Assembly (NCBI RefSeq): GCF_014117265.1
Contig: NZ_CP059833.1
Span: 2,511,069-2,575,068 of the forward strand
Direction: 5' to 3'
Source: Corynebacterium hindlerae
GTDB taxonomy: Bacteria > Actinomycetota > Actinomycetes > Mycobacteriales > Mycobacteriaceae
Length of the DNA: 64,000 nt
The notes below the pieces were generated by a model, which was not told where the DNA came from, made no database searches, and saw nothing but the letters and a program-made list of their open reading frames with translations. Every line of letters begins with the position of its first letter. Positions within the stretch are counted from its first letter, which is position 1. A program made the translations under genes and the position numbers. This document shows positions 26,945-35,458 of this stretch, piece by piece.

Positions 26945-26984
26945 CGTGCGAATAGTCTGCAATAATGTGGAAGTTATTCGCACG
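26945..26984. promoter_or_regulatory. Inverted repeat around the presumed hom -10
   Basis: CGTGCGAATA (26945-26954) and TATTCGCACG (26975-26984) are perfect 10-bp inverted arms separated by 20 bases. The -10-like AATAAT (26961-26966) lies between them. Suits an operator that controls hom-thrC-thrB, or an RNA hairpin in the leader. Confidence 0.45.
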
Positions 26985-27004
26985 CAACTCTAGGGGATTT
27001 TTCG

Positions 27005-28291
27005 ATGGGTAAAAAGACTACAGTAGGCATCGCCATTCTTGGCCACGGCACCGTAGGTAGTGAAGTCCTCCGCTTGATGGGCGAATACTCCGAGGACCTT
27101 ACTCATCGCATTGGTGGCGAGCTGGAGATCAAGGGCGTCGCAGTATCCGACCTGGACAAGCACAAGGATTCTCCTGCCGCGCACCTGATGACTACTGACG
27201 CCATGAGCCTCATTAACCGTGAGGACGTTGACATCGTCGTCGAGGTCATCGGTGGCATCGATTACCCACGCCAGCTCGTGCTCGCTGCCCTCAAAGCCGG
27301 CAAGTCGGTAGTGACCGCCAACAAGGCGCTGGTCGCGGCTCACGCAGCCGAGCTCGCGGAGGCCGCCGATGAGGCCAACGTCGACCTGTACTACGAGGCA
27401 GCTGTCGCCGCGGCGATCCCAGTGATCGGCCCACTGCGTCGTTCCCTGGCAGGCGACCGTGTGAAGTCCGTGATGGGCATCGTCAACGGCACCACCAACT
27501 TCATTCTTGACGCGATGGACTCCACCGGCGCGTCCTACGATGACATGCTCGCGGAGGCCACCCGCCTCGGCTACGCAGAGGCCGATCCAACCGCTGATGT
27601 CGAGGGCTACGACGCCGCCTCCAAGGCCGCCATCCTGGCGACCCTGGCCTTCCACACCCGCGTTACCGCAGACGACGTCTACCGCGAGGGCATTTCCAAG
27701 ATCACCGCTGCGGACATCAACGCAGCTAAGAACGCGGGCCACACCATCAAGCTGCTCGCCATCTGCGAGCGGGTCGGCGACACCGTTTCCGCCCGCGTCC
27801 ACCCAACCCTGATTCCACGGGACCACCCACTGGCCAGCGTGAACAAGTCCTTCAACGCGATTTTCGTAGAGGCAGAAGCCGCTGGTCGCCTGATGTTCTA
27901 TGGAAACGGTGCCGGTGGCGCCCCAACCGCCTCCGCCGTGCTCGGTGACCTGGTGGGAGCGGCCCGCAACAAGGTGCATGGCGGCCGTGCCCCAGGCGAA
28001 TCCACCTACGCCAACCTGAAGATTGCCGACTTCGGTGATGTCAGCACCCGCTACCACGTGGACATGGACGTCCATGATCAGCTGGGCGTCCTTGCTCGCA
28101 TTGCAGAGCAGTTCTCCAACGCTGGGATCTCCCTGCGCACCGTTCGTCAGGAGGAAAAGGGCGAGAACGCCCGCCTGATCGTGGTCACACACCACGCCTA
28201 CGAGCGTGACCTCGCGGGGGTAGTGGAAAAGTTGAAGTCCATGGACGAAGTAAAGTCTGTTAACAGCGTAATCCGACTGGAGAGTGAGTAA
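27005..28291 (+). CDS. hom: Homoserine dehydrogenase
   Basis: Reduces aspartate semialdehyde to homoserine with NAD(P)H, the branch point to threonine and methionine. 428 residues: Rossmann GHGTVGSEV at 14-22, catalytic region [11 protein letters not shown] and [13 protein letters not shown] near 205, and a C-terminal ACT domain ([23 protein letters not shown]) that gives threonine feedback control in this family. First gene of hom-thrC-thrB; the next ATG begins two bases after its stop. Confidence 0.97.
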   Translation: MGKKTTVGIAILGHGTVGSEVLRLMGEYSEDLTHRIGGELEIKGVAVSDLDKHKDSPAAHLMTTDAMSLINREDVDIVVEVIGGIDYPRQLVLAALKAGKSVVTANKALVAAHAAELAEAADEANVDLYYEAAVAAAIPVIGPLRRSLAGDRVKSVMGIVNGTTNFILDAMDSTGASYDDMLAEATRLGYAEADPTADVEGYDAASKAAILATLAFHTRVTADDVYREGISKITAADINAAKNAGHTIKLLAICERVGDTVSARVHPTLIPRDHPLASVNKSFNAIFVEAEAAGRLMFYGNGAGGAPTASAVLGDLVGAARNKVHGGRAPGESTYANLKIADFGDVSTRYHVDMDVHDQLGVLARIAEQFSNAGISLRTVRQEEKGENARLIVVTHHAYERDLAGVVEKLKSMDEVKSVNSVIRLESE

Positions 28292-28293
28292 GA

Positions 28294-29364
28294 ATGAACG
28301 CAGTTCATCGTGGCTGGGCAGGCCTGATCAACGAATACCGCGAGTACATGCCGTTCGGCGATGACGTCGAGGCTGTCACTCTGCTGGAAGGTGCCACCCC
28401 GCTGATCCGTGCTAACTACCTCTCCGACCTCCTCGAATGCGAGGTGTACCTAAAGGTGGAGGGTGCCAACCCTACCGGTTCCTTCAAGGACCGCGGCATG
28501 ACCGTGGCCGTGACCGACGCTGTACACCAGGGCAAGAAGGTCCTGATGTGTGCCTCTACCGGTAACACCTCCGCATCCGCAGCAGCGTACGCCGCCCGCG
28601 CCGGAATCAAGTCCTGCGTCCTGATCCCAGAAGGCAAGATCGCCATGGGCAAGCTGGCACAGGCAGTGATGTACGGCGCAGAGATCATCCAGGTCAAGGG
28701 CAACTTTGATGACTGCCTCGAACTGGTACAAAAGACCTGCGTGGAGTACCCAGAGATCGCACTGGTGAATTCCGTGAACCCGATGCGCATCGAAGGCCAA
28801 AAGACCGCCTCCTTCGAGATCATCGACGTCCTGGGAGATGCCCCTGATATCCACGCGCTGCCAGTGGGGAACGCGGGCAACATCACCGCCTACTGGAAGG
28901 GCTACAAGGAATTCCACGACGCTGGCAAGTCCACCAAGCTGCCACGCATGTTCGGTACCCAGGCTGCGGGCGCGGCTCCGCTGGTCAGTGGCGCGCCTGT
29001 GCTGGAGCCAGAGACCATCGCTACCGCGATCCGCATCGGTAACCCAGCGTCCTGGAACGGTGCGATGAACGCTAAGGAAGAATCCAACGGTCGCTTCCAC
29101 GCAGCTACCGACGAGAAGATCCTGGAAGCGTACCGCCTAGTCGCTGCCAAGGAAGGCGTGTTTGTGGAGCCTGCTTCCGCAGCGTCGGTGGCCGGTATCC
29201 TAGCCGCGCACGAAGAGGGCCTGATTGAGAAGGGCCAGACCATCGTCTGCACCGTAACGGGTAACGGTTTGAAGGACCCAGACACCGCGCTGCTGTCCAT
29301 GACCGAGCCGCACCCAATCGAGGTTGACGCCGCTGCCGTAGCCGAGGCTTTGGGACTCAAATAA
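28294..29364 (+). CDS. thrC: Threonine synthase, short form
   Basis: PLP enzyme of fold type II that converts O-phosphohomoserine to threonine. 356 residues, the short mycobacterial-type form; C. glutamicum has a longer ThrC (about 480 residues) located elsewhere. The PLP lysine is K65 in [28 protein letters not shown] binds substrate phosphate, and [12 protein letters not shown] cradles the cofactor. Placed between hom and thrB with gaps of 2 and 1 bases, so the whole threonine branch is one transcript. Confidence 0.95.
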   Translation: MNAVHRGWAGLINEYREYMPFGDDVEAVTLLEGATPLIRANYLSDLLECEVYLKVEGANPTGSFKDRGMTVAVTDAVHQGKKVLMCASTGNTSASAAAYAARAGIKSCVLIPEGKIAMGKLAQAVMYGAEIIQVKGNFDDCLELVQKTCVEYPEIALVNSVNPMRIEGQKTASFEIIDVLGDAPDIHALPVGNAGNITAYWKGYKEFHDAGKSTKLPRMFGTQAAGAAPLVSGAPVLEPETIATAIRIGNPASWNGAMNAKEESNGRFHAATDEKILEAYRLVAAKEGVFVEPASAASVAGILAAHEEGLIEKGQTIVCTVTGNGLKDPDTALLSMTEPHPIEVDAAAVAEALGLK

Positions 29365-29365
29365 C

Positions 29366-30280
29366 ATGCGTCAGCTTTCCATCGGCACCACGGTGCACGT
29401 TCGTGTCCCAGCCTCGTCTGCGAACCTGGGACCCGGCTTTGACACGCTGGGGCTGGCGCTGGGGCTTTACGACGACCTCACCGCCGAAGTCATCGCCGAA
29501 GGTTTGGAACTCACCATCGAAGGTGAGGGCGCAGACATTCTGCCTCGCTCCGAAAAGCATTTGGTGATCAAGGCCATCCGGCTTGCCCTGGCCGAAGCTG
29601 GGGTAGCGGCGCCTGGGCTGAAAGTCCACTGCGTGAACCGGATTCCGCAGTCGCGCGGACTAGGTTCGTCGGCGTCGGCAGCTGTCGCGGGTGTGGCTTT
29701 GGGCAACGCGCTGGCCGGAAACGTGCTGACGCAGGAGCAGGTCGTTCACCTGTCGGCCACGTTCGAAGGACATCCCGATAACTCCTCGGCGTCTGTCCTC
29801 GGCGGGTTCGTGGTTTCCTGGACCGAAAATAATGACGGTGCCACGGAATTTAAAGCCGTATCCGTGCCACCATTCCCTGGGCTGCGGGCGACGGCGATAG
29901 TGCCGGAGACCTATGCGTCGACAAGCGAGGTGCGTCGCGTGCTGCCGGCGTCGGTGCCGCATATCGACGCCCGGTTCAACGTCGCCCGATGCGCACTCCT
30001 TACCCATGCCATCCAACACGATCCAGCGCTGCTCGTGGAAGCTACCAGGGATCGCCTCCACCAGGGCTACCGAGCGAAGGCGCTTCCTGTGACGACGCAG
30101 TGGGTGGAGAAGATGCGCGACCGTGGCTTGGCTGCCTTCGTTTCTGGTGCCGGGCCCACCGCGTTAGCGCTGCATGTGGAGGATTTCCCGCAGGACCTTC
30201 GGGAAGAGGCACTCGCAGCGGGGTTGCGCGTCATGGACCTCGACATCGTTGACGGTGTTCAAGTAACAGTCGAAAAATAG
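29366..30280 (+). CDS. thrB: Homoserine kinase
   Basis: GHMP-family kinase, phosphorylates homoserine to feed ThrC. 304 residues. VRVPASSANLGPGFDTLGLAL at 10-30, the ATP loop RGLGSSASAAVAGVALG at about 96-112, and the C-terminal GAGPTALAL at about 258-266. The ATG lies one base after the thrC stop. Last gene of the threonine operon; the next message starts at its own -10 about 25 bases later. Confidence 0.96.
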   Translation: MRQLSIGTTVHVRVPASSANLGPGFDTLGLALGLYDDLTAEVIAEGLELTIEGEGADILPRSEKHLVIKAIRLALAEAGVAAPGLKVHCVNRIPQSRGLGSSASAAVAGVALGNALAGNVLTQEQVVHLSATFEGHPDNSSASVLGGFVVSWTENNDGATEFKAVSVPPFPGLRATAIVPETYASTSEVRRVLPASVPHIDARFNVARCALLTHAIQHDPALLVEATRDRLHQGYRAKALPVTTQWVEKMRDRGLAAFVSGAGPTALALHVEDFPQDLREEALAAGLRVMDLDIVDGVQVTVEK

Positions 30281-30304
30281 CCTGCGAAACTGATCTCGTC
30301 TACC

Positions 30305-30310
30305 TATAAT
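30305..30310 (+). promoter_or_regulatory. -10 element for the membrane cassette
   Basis: Perfect TATAAT; the GTG at 30317 follows six bases later, so the transcript is probably leaderless. It supports 30317 as the original start of the amber-interrupted gene. Confidence 0.5.
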
Positions 30311-30316
30311 GTCGAG

Positions 30317-30865
30317 GTGAGCGAAAACAAAACCGCCTCGAAATTCGTGTCCTACCTCGCCTCGGACTTGTTGACCTCCGGGAACATCATGTAGGTTGCT
30401 GCCGTGGGCGTCGTGGGCTTGCTGGGACTTTCCGGCGGTTTCGAGGCCGCTGAACCTGCGGGCATGACAAAGCTGAGCGCTGTCTCGGCCAGTGGTCAGA
30501 CGGTGGAGACCACCCCATACACCGTCGTCGTCGGCCAGTCTCGCGTCGTCGACGGCAGAATTGAGGTTCCGCTGTCGATTACGCTGAACTCCTCACATCC
30601 GTTCCGCGGCAGCTGGGATTTGTCTCGCGCGTTTCAACTAAAAGACAGCGCAGGGCATCCCGTGTTCACCCGCGAGACGGACATTTTCCCAGTGACCGTG
30701 CTGACCATTTCTCCCGGAGTGCAAACGGACATCATTGCTAGCTGGCCGGACTCCCCAGGAGCCAAAGTGCTCGAAATCAACTCGCTTACCTGGCGCAAAT
30801 CATCCTTGGACGGCTCCATGCAGTGGCTTGATGCCACTCCGGTGGCGAAGGTGCAGCTGCGATGA
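30317..30865 (+). pseudogene. Membrane-anchored unknown protein, amber stop at codon 26
   Basis: From the GTG at 30317 the frame reads MSENKTASKFVSYLASDLLT, then SGNIM, then TAG (30392-30394), then VAAVGVVGLLGLSG and on to 30865. The stop sits at the start of what would be the only membrane helix; TGG to TAG is the simplest cause. The remaining 150 residues, outside the membrane, look like a small beta-sandwich (VVVGQSRVVDGRIEVPLSIT). Translation could restart at GTG 30398/30404 with a shortened N-terminus. Family not recognised. It overlaps the next gene by four bases (ATGA). Confidence 0.6.
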
Positions 30866-31338
30866 AACAAAAAGCTGGACTGGCGGTGATGATCCTCCTT
30901 GCCGTCATCATGTCAACCACGATTCGCGAGAGGATGCCGAACCCACAAGACACCTTCGCGCGCCCCTTTGAGTACTCCGGGAATACGGCGCCGGGGTTTG
31001 GTGAGCTCGGCGACGTAAAAGCGAAGCTCACTGACAGCGTTGACGGAAACCGGACAACCGAGACGTTCATCGAGATTCAATTCGGCTTCACAACGTCTAA
31101 ATACCAACGCCCGCCATATGCAACGCTCGTCGATGGGAAAAACCGCGACATCAACCCGCTGCGCCCTCCCAAGTGCGGTTCTGTGCAAACCGGAGTTCCA
31201 GTCACGTGCACAGTAGGCTTTGAAGTCGCGCGGGACGCCACCGACAACGCGGTACTCCGCGTTCACCCGGGTTACTCGGACTCTGCCGCACCGGTAATCG
31301 TGCACCCACTGACCCTGGAGGGAGGAACCAATGGCTGA
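30862..31338 (+). CDS. Hypothetical protein with N-terminal membrane anchor
   Basis: 158 residues. One hydrophobic segment at about 6-18 (GLAVMILLAVIMS) after a KQK start, then an exported domain with two Cys (KCGSVQTGVPVTC), which could form a disulfide. Not recognised. ATG overlaps the stop of the preceding gene; its own stop overlaps the next gene by eight bases, so three genes are translationally coupled. The domain (IEIQFGFTTSK, VDGKNRDINPL) is similar in style to its neighbours. Confidence 0.6.
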   Translation: MKQKAGLAVMILLAVIMSTTIRERMPNPQDTFARPFEYSGNTAPGFGELGDVKAKLTDSVDGNRTTETFIEIQFGFTTSKYQRPPYATLVDGKNRDINPLRPPKCGSVQTGVPVTCTVGFEVARDATDNAVLRVHPGYSDSAAPVIVHPLTLEGGTNG

Positions 31339-32083
31339 TTCTGAACTGACGAACGCCGAGCGTTGGGAAGTGGAGCAAGCAGCGCAACAGGAACTCGATC
31401 GTATCGAGCGAAGCGCCGGTAAAGATGGTCGCTCGTGGTGGCAGGCCAACAAAAGGTGGACTGTAGCGCTGCTCCCAGCTATCGCAGCCGTCATCGCAGC
31501 GTCTTCTTTCCGCTATTTTCACGTGTACCAGCCCAACACATTCTCGGAAGCGGTATCCGTAGCTGCAGGGGAAACGGCCCATTTTGATCGGGAGTTCGTC
31601 ACCGAGGAGCACACCTTCCGGCGTGCTGCGGAGGTGGAGGTGTTTGCCGTGCAGAAACTAGAAGAGATAGATTTCCCGGACTTCCAGCCCACCGCGGATG
31701 TGGAGCTGTGGGCAGTGGCCACGAGCTGGAAAGCTCAGCCTGACATCACCCTGTCATGGTGTGAAACGTGGCTGACGGACACCAATGGCACATCGTACGG
31801 CAACTATTCGGAGCTGATCGGCGATAAAAACTTCGACAAAAACTTTTCCTCGATGTACGCCTGTGTCCCGCCCGAAGCCACCGGACCCGATGCACCATCG
31901 ATCTTTGATCCAGATCCACAGGAAGATCCGGACAATAAGCGGCCGGAAACCTGGCGTAAGGTCAACGTGTTCGCATTGCCACCGGGAGTAACCCCGAAGA
32001 CTCTCCAGATCGCGTGGGAGAAGCCGTTCTACCTTCAACTGGAGCTGCCAGAGCCGGGAACGGACATTGTGCCCAAGAATTAG
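31331..32083 (+). CDS. Hypothetical single-pass membrane protein
   Basis: 250 residues. A cytoplasmic charged N-terminus with a coiled region (NAERWEVEQAAQQELDRIER), one membrane helix at about 43-58 (VALLPAIAAVIAASSF), and an exported domain of about 190 residues containing two Cys (LSWCETW; SMYACVPP). Third member of the 30.3-32.1 kb cassette. It ends tail to tail with the convergent 438-residue membrane protein, overlapping by four bases. Function unknown; envelope assembly is a guess only. Confidence 0.6.
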   Translation: MADSELTNAERWEVEQAAQQELDRIERSAGKDGRSWWQANKRWTVALLPAIAAVIAASSFRYFHVYQPNTFSEAVSVAAGETAHFDREFVTEEHTFRRAAEVEVFAVQKLEEIDFPDFQPTADVELWAVATSWKAQPDITLSWCETWLTDTNGTSYGNYSELIGDKNFDKNFSSMYACVPPEATGPDAPSIFDPDPQEDPDNKRPETWRKVNVFALPPGVTPKTLQIAWEKPFYLQLELPEPGTDIVPKN

Positions 32084-33396
32084 TCGCTCACGCTGACAAT
32101 TTCTTCCGCCGCAGCTTCCGCAGCGTCGGCCGCGTAGGAGTGCCGCAGGTAGCGATCCAACGCGGCCGCGAGCAGCGGCAGCGCCACCAAGAAGTAGCCG
32201 ATCCGTCCCGCTACAAAAATATAAGGGGACACCGTGGCAGCAACGAGATAGTCCTGCGGGCCCATGATCGCGCGCCCGAGGTAAACCGTTGCCAGCTCGG
32301 TGATCGAGCACAGGATGAAAATCAGGCAGAACACGATCATGGGCACTACGCCAGCGATCGCGAGTTTCTTGAGCCCGTCCCAGGACAACTTGATCGGGCC
32401 CCAGATCGGCTGAGCAGCGGTGTCCAGCAGCGACTGGGCCTGGCTGCGGGTGGCCACCACAGCGCGGTGCTTGCTGAACGACGCCCATCGGGACCGCGGT
32501 GTCTTCGCGTGTTTTCCAGTGTGGCTTTCCGGGGTGGCTTTCTTTTTCGGCAGCAGGGTAGTGCCGAAGAGAACCGCGCCTAGGGTAAGCCAGGCGAGGG
32601 GAACCACGATGGTGTCATCAAGCTTCGCGAGGACGACGCCGGCGCCCACATACAGCTTGCCGACGATTCCCGTATTCTCGATCAGCGTTTCCTTAGCCAC
32701 CAGAAAGTTGTGGTAGGCGGGAGCGATGACCGCGCGGCTGGTCAGCCATTCTTTGATCCCATTGATGTTCGCGGTGAGCATCGCGGACAACGAAACCATC
32801 CAGAGCGCCTCAAGGTACGCGGAAAAGGACGCGATACCAAAGTGACGTTCGCCGAGCGCGAAAAAGCCGATCAGTTTCCGGAGGAACAACACCACAATGA
32901 TGAGGATGAGGGCTGCGGTGGTGTCGTTGATGAACACGCGGGAGAAATCAGTAGTGGTGAAGGTGTTAATAGACTCGTCAAGGGTTGCGTCGTAGACAAA
33001 GGTACGCAGGTCGTCCTTGAGTAGCCCATTAGAGGCGTACACAGTGAGGAACGGGATGAGCAGACCGCCGATGGTCAACAGGCGGGTTGTGCTGAGGTAG
33101 CCCGCGCGAGGAGCCTTCACCGCAGTAGAGAGGAAAGGCAAGCTAGGCTGCATTACCCACAACGCGATAATAATGCCGGTCATCACCGCCAGCGGCGCGA
33201 GCGGCACCACCAAAGTAGCGATCAGTGGCGAGGAGTCGGATACCGCCACCGCGCCCCACAGCACCGCGGCACGCACCGCAAACGCAGTGCACAACACCAC
33301 TATGAGCGCAGGCCAATGACGTACGAGGAGTTTGCAGCCCTGGAACGGGATGGACAGGCTTTCCGCTACCGACGCCATGAGTTTTTTCACCGCCAC
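32080..33396 (-). CDS. Polytopic membrane protein of unknown function
   Basis: 438 residues with about 8-9 hydrophobic segments (for example ALIVVLCTAFAVRAAVLWGA, TAALILIIVVLFLRKLIGFF, VPMIVFCLIFILCSITELATVYL). A basic cytoplasmic loop at about 285-325 (PKKKATPESHTGKHAKTPRSRW) splits it. No transporter motif is recognised. It converges on the anchored-protein cassette and lies downstream of the fadD gene on the same strand with a 48-base gap. Confidence 0.6.
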   Translation of the reverse strand: MAVKKLMASVAESLSIPFQGCKLLVRHWPALIVVLCTAFAVRAAVLWGAVAVSDSSPLIATLVVPLAPLAVMTGIIIALWVMQPSLPFLSTAVKAPRAGYLSTTRLLTIGGLLIPFLTVYASNGLLKDDLRTFVYDATLDESINTFTTTDFSRVFINDTTAALILIIVVLFLRKLIGFFALGERHFGIASFSAYLEALWMVSLSAMLTANINGIKEWLTSRAVIAPAYHNFLVAKETLIENTGIVGKLYVGAGVVLAKLDDTIVVPLAWLTLGAVLFGTTLLPKKKATPESHTGKHAKTPRSRWASFSKHRAVVATRSQAQSLLDTAAQPIWGPIKLSWDGLKKLAIAGVVPMIVFCLIFILCSITELATVYLGRAIMGPQDYLVAATVSPYIFVAGRIGYFLVALPLLAAALDRYLRHSYAADAAEAAAEEIVSVSD

Positions 33397-33444
33397 AGTA
33401 TAGCCAGAGACACTGCGGTAGCGCGGGGCGAAGCGAGAAAAGTA

Positions 33445-35166
33445 TCAGGATTGTGACTTCGACTCGCCCGGCCCGAGCAGTTTGATGACGTGGTACTCGC
33501 CGTCGGCAAGGTGCTGGCGCAAGTCCTTCTTGTCGAACTTGCCCACCGACGTCTTGTCGATGCTCGACACAAACGCCCAATACTCCGGCAGCATCCACCG
33601 TGGCAACTTCTCCCGCAAGCTGTCGCGCAGTCGTTCCGCGGTGTCCTTGCCCGCAGTAATGCCCTCATGCAGCACTGTGACGGCCAGTGGGCGCTCGCCC
33701 CACTTATCGTCCGGGTAGCCAATCACGGCGCACTCAACCACATCGGCGTGCTCCATCACCAGATTCTCCAGCTGCACAGAGTAAATCCACTCGCCACCGG
33801 AACGAATCACATCGCGGGCGCGGTCCTCCACGGTGAGGAAGCCGTCAGCGGTGACAGAACCGACATCTCCGGTGCGAAGCCAGCCGTCGGAAGTGAACTG
33901 CTGTGGCGCGTCCTCAACTGCCTCATTACGGAACACCGCAGCCGGCCCACCGTTGTCTTCTGCTTGCGAATGGAAGTAGCTGCCCGTCACCCATGGGCCA
34001 CGGACCTGAATTTCGCCCTGGTTCCGGTCGGAGGAGGCCATGACCTTGCCGTCATTAACCACCCGATACTGCACCGACGCCGGGAACCTACCCTGGCTGA
34101 TTCGGTACTCCCAACGGTTGGTACCCGACACACCGCGTGGCGGACGGGCGACCGTAGCCACCGTGCCCGTCTCGGTCATGCCCCACACGTGCACAATATC
34201 GACACCGTAGCGCTCTTCCCAGAGCTTGATGAGCACCGGAGGCACCGGAGAACCGCCAACGAAAATCTCCTGCAAACTCATGCGCTCTGGCGGATTGCTT
34301 AAGTAATGCACCATCAGAGAAATCCAGATGGTTGGCACGCCATGAGCCACACGCGGGTGAGTCTGCGCGATAATCTGCGCCAACCCCGCGGGACTTGTTT
34401 CCGCGCCCGGGAACACGAGGGGAGTGCCCGACATGAACGCTGCCAGCGGAACACCCCAACTAAGCACGTGGTAGATCGGGATGCAGCACAAAAAGGGATC
34501 ACCGTGCGAAATACCCATGGAATCTGTGGTTCGCAGGCTCATGGTCTGCAAGTACAGCGAGCGGTGGGAATAGGCTACGCCCTTCGGGGCGCCCGTGGTT
34601 CCGGTGGAATAACAAATGGCTGCGGCTGTCCGCTCCTCCAGGTCTGGCCACTCGTAATGCGTGGGCTTGCCGTCGAGAAGCGCCTCTAGCGAAAACAGTG
34701 CGATGCCTTCCGGTAGTGGCTCGCTCGGCGCCGGCTCCAACCCCGTGTACACCACGGCGCGCACCTTCGGGCAGTGGGGAAGAAGTGGCCACAGGATTGG
34801 CACCAGGCGAGGCTCGACGACGATCACTTCCATCTCGGAGTGATTAATGATGTGTTGGATCTGATCGCCCATCAGCTGTTTGTTCAGCGGGGTGAACACC
34901 GCGCCCTTGCACATTGTGGCGAACATCACTTCAAGGTGTTCTACGCGATTGTTGAGAAGTGAACCAACTCGCTGGTCAGACGTGATCCCAAGGTCATGTT
35001 CCAGAACGTGGGCAAACGCCGCAGCACGCGCCCCAATCAGGGAAAAAGACTGCTCTACAGGCCCCTCCGACGTCCACGTGGTTACCGTCGTTTCCCCATG
35101 AACGGTTTCCGCGTACGACAAAATCCGCGACACCAAAAGGGGCATGTCCTGCATCGTGCTCAGCAT
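33445..35166 (-). CDS. Fatty-acyl-CoA/AMP ligase (FadD type)
   Basis: ANL-superfamily adenylating enzyme, 573 residues; activates a carboxylic acid with ATP and usually transfers it to CoA. Motifs: P-loop YSTGTTGAPKGVAYSHR at about 192-208, VHVWGMTETG near 330, GWLRTGDVGSV near 432, and the C-terminal lysine in DKTSVGKFDKKDLR near 548. Full length for a medium- or long-chain ligase. The start at MLSTMQD is preferred; an earlier in-frame ATG at 35223 lies in promoter-like sequence. Divergent from rho. Substrate not readable. Confidence 0.88.
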   Translation of the reverse strand: MLSTMQDMPLLVSRILSYAETVHGETTVTTWTSEGPVEQSFSLIGARAAAFAHVLEHDLGITSDQRVGSLLNNRVEHLEVMFATMCKGAVFTPLNKQLMGDQIQHIINHSEMEVIVVEPRLVPILWPLLPHCPKVRAVVYTGLEPAPSEPLPEGIALFSLEALLDGKPTHYEWPDLEERTAAAICYSTGTTGAPKGVAYSHRSLYLQTMSLRTTDSMGISHGDPFLCCIPIYHVLSWGVPLAAFMSGTPLVFPGAETSPAGLAQIIAQTHPRVAHGVPTIWISLMVHYLSNPPERMSLQEIFVGGSPVPPVLIKLWEERYGVDIVHVWGMTETGTVATVARPPRGVSGTNRWEYRISQGRFPASVQYRVVNDGKVMASSDRNQGEIQVRGPWVTGSYFHSQAEDNGGPAAVFRNEAVEDAPQQFTSDGWLRTGDVGSVTADGFLTVEDRARDVIRSGGEWIYSVQLENLVMEHADVVECAVIGYPDDKWGERPLAVTVLHEGITAGKDTAERLRDSLREKLPRWMLPEYWAFVSSIDKTSVGKFDKKDLRQHLADGEYHVIKLLGPGESKSQS

Positions 35167-35458
35167 GCTTACTACTCTAGCTGCGTCACTAACCCGCGCC
35201 AATGTAAGTAAAACCGAACGCATGCGCTACACTTGGCCGTGAACCGACAGTAACGTAACGCTAACCGCACATCATGTGCACATTTCACACAGCGAGTCGG
35301 CTCCTCACACGATGTACCTCAATGCGCTTGCGTCCTGGGACTCACTTCCCCCAGCGCAACGTAAAAGCGGTGTTTTGCACCGCACGATGAATTCCACAGA
35401 AGCTTCCAGGGATCAACTGCTGTAAGCAACAAACCTGGTGAAGCGCGAAAGGACCTCT

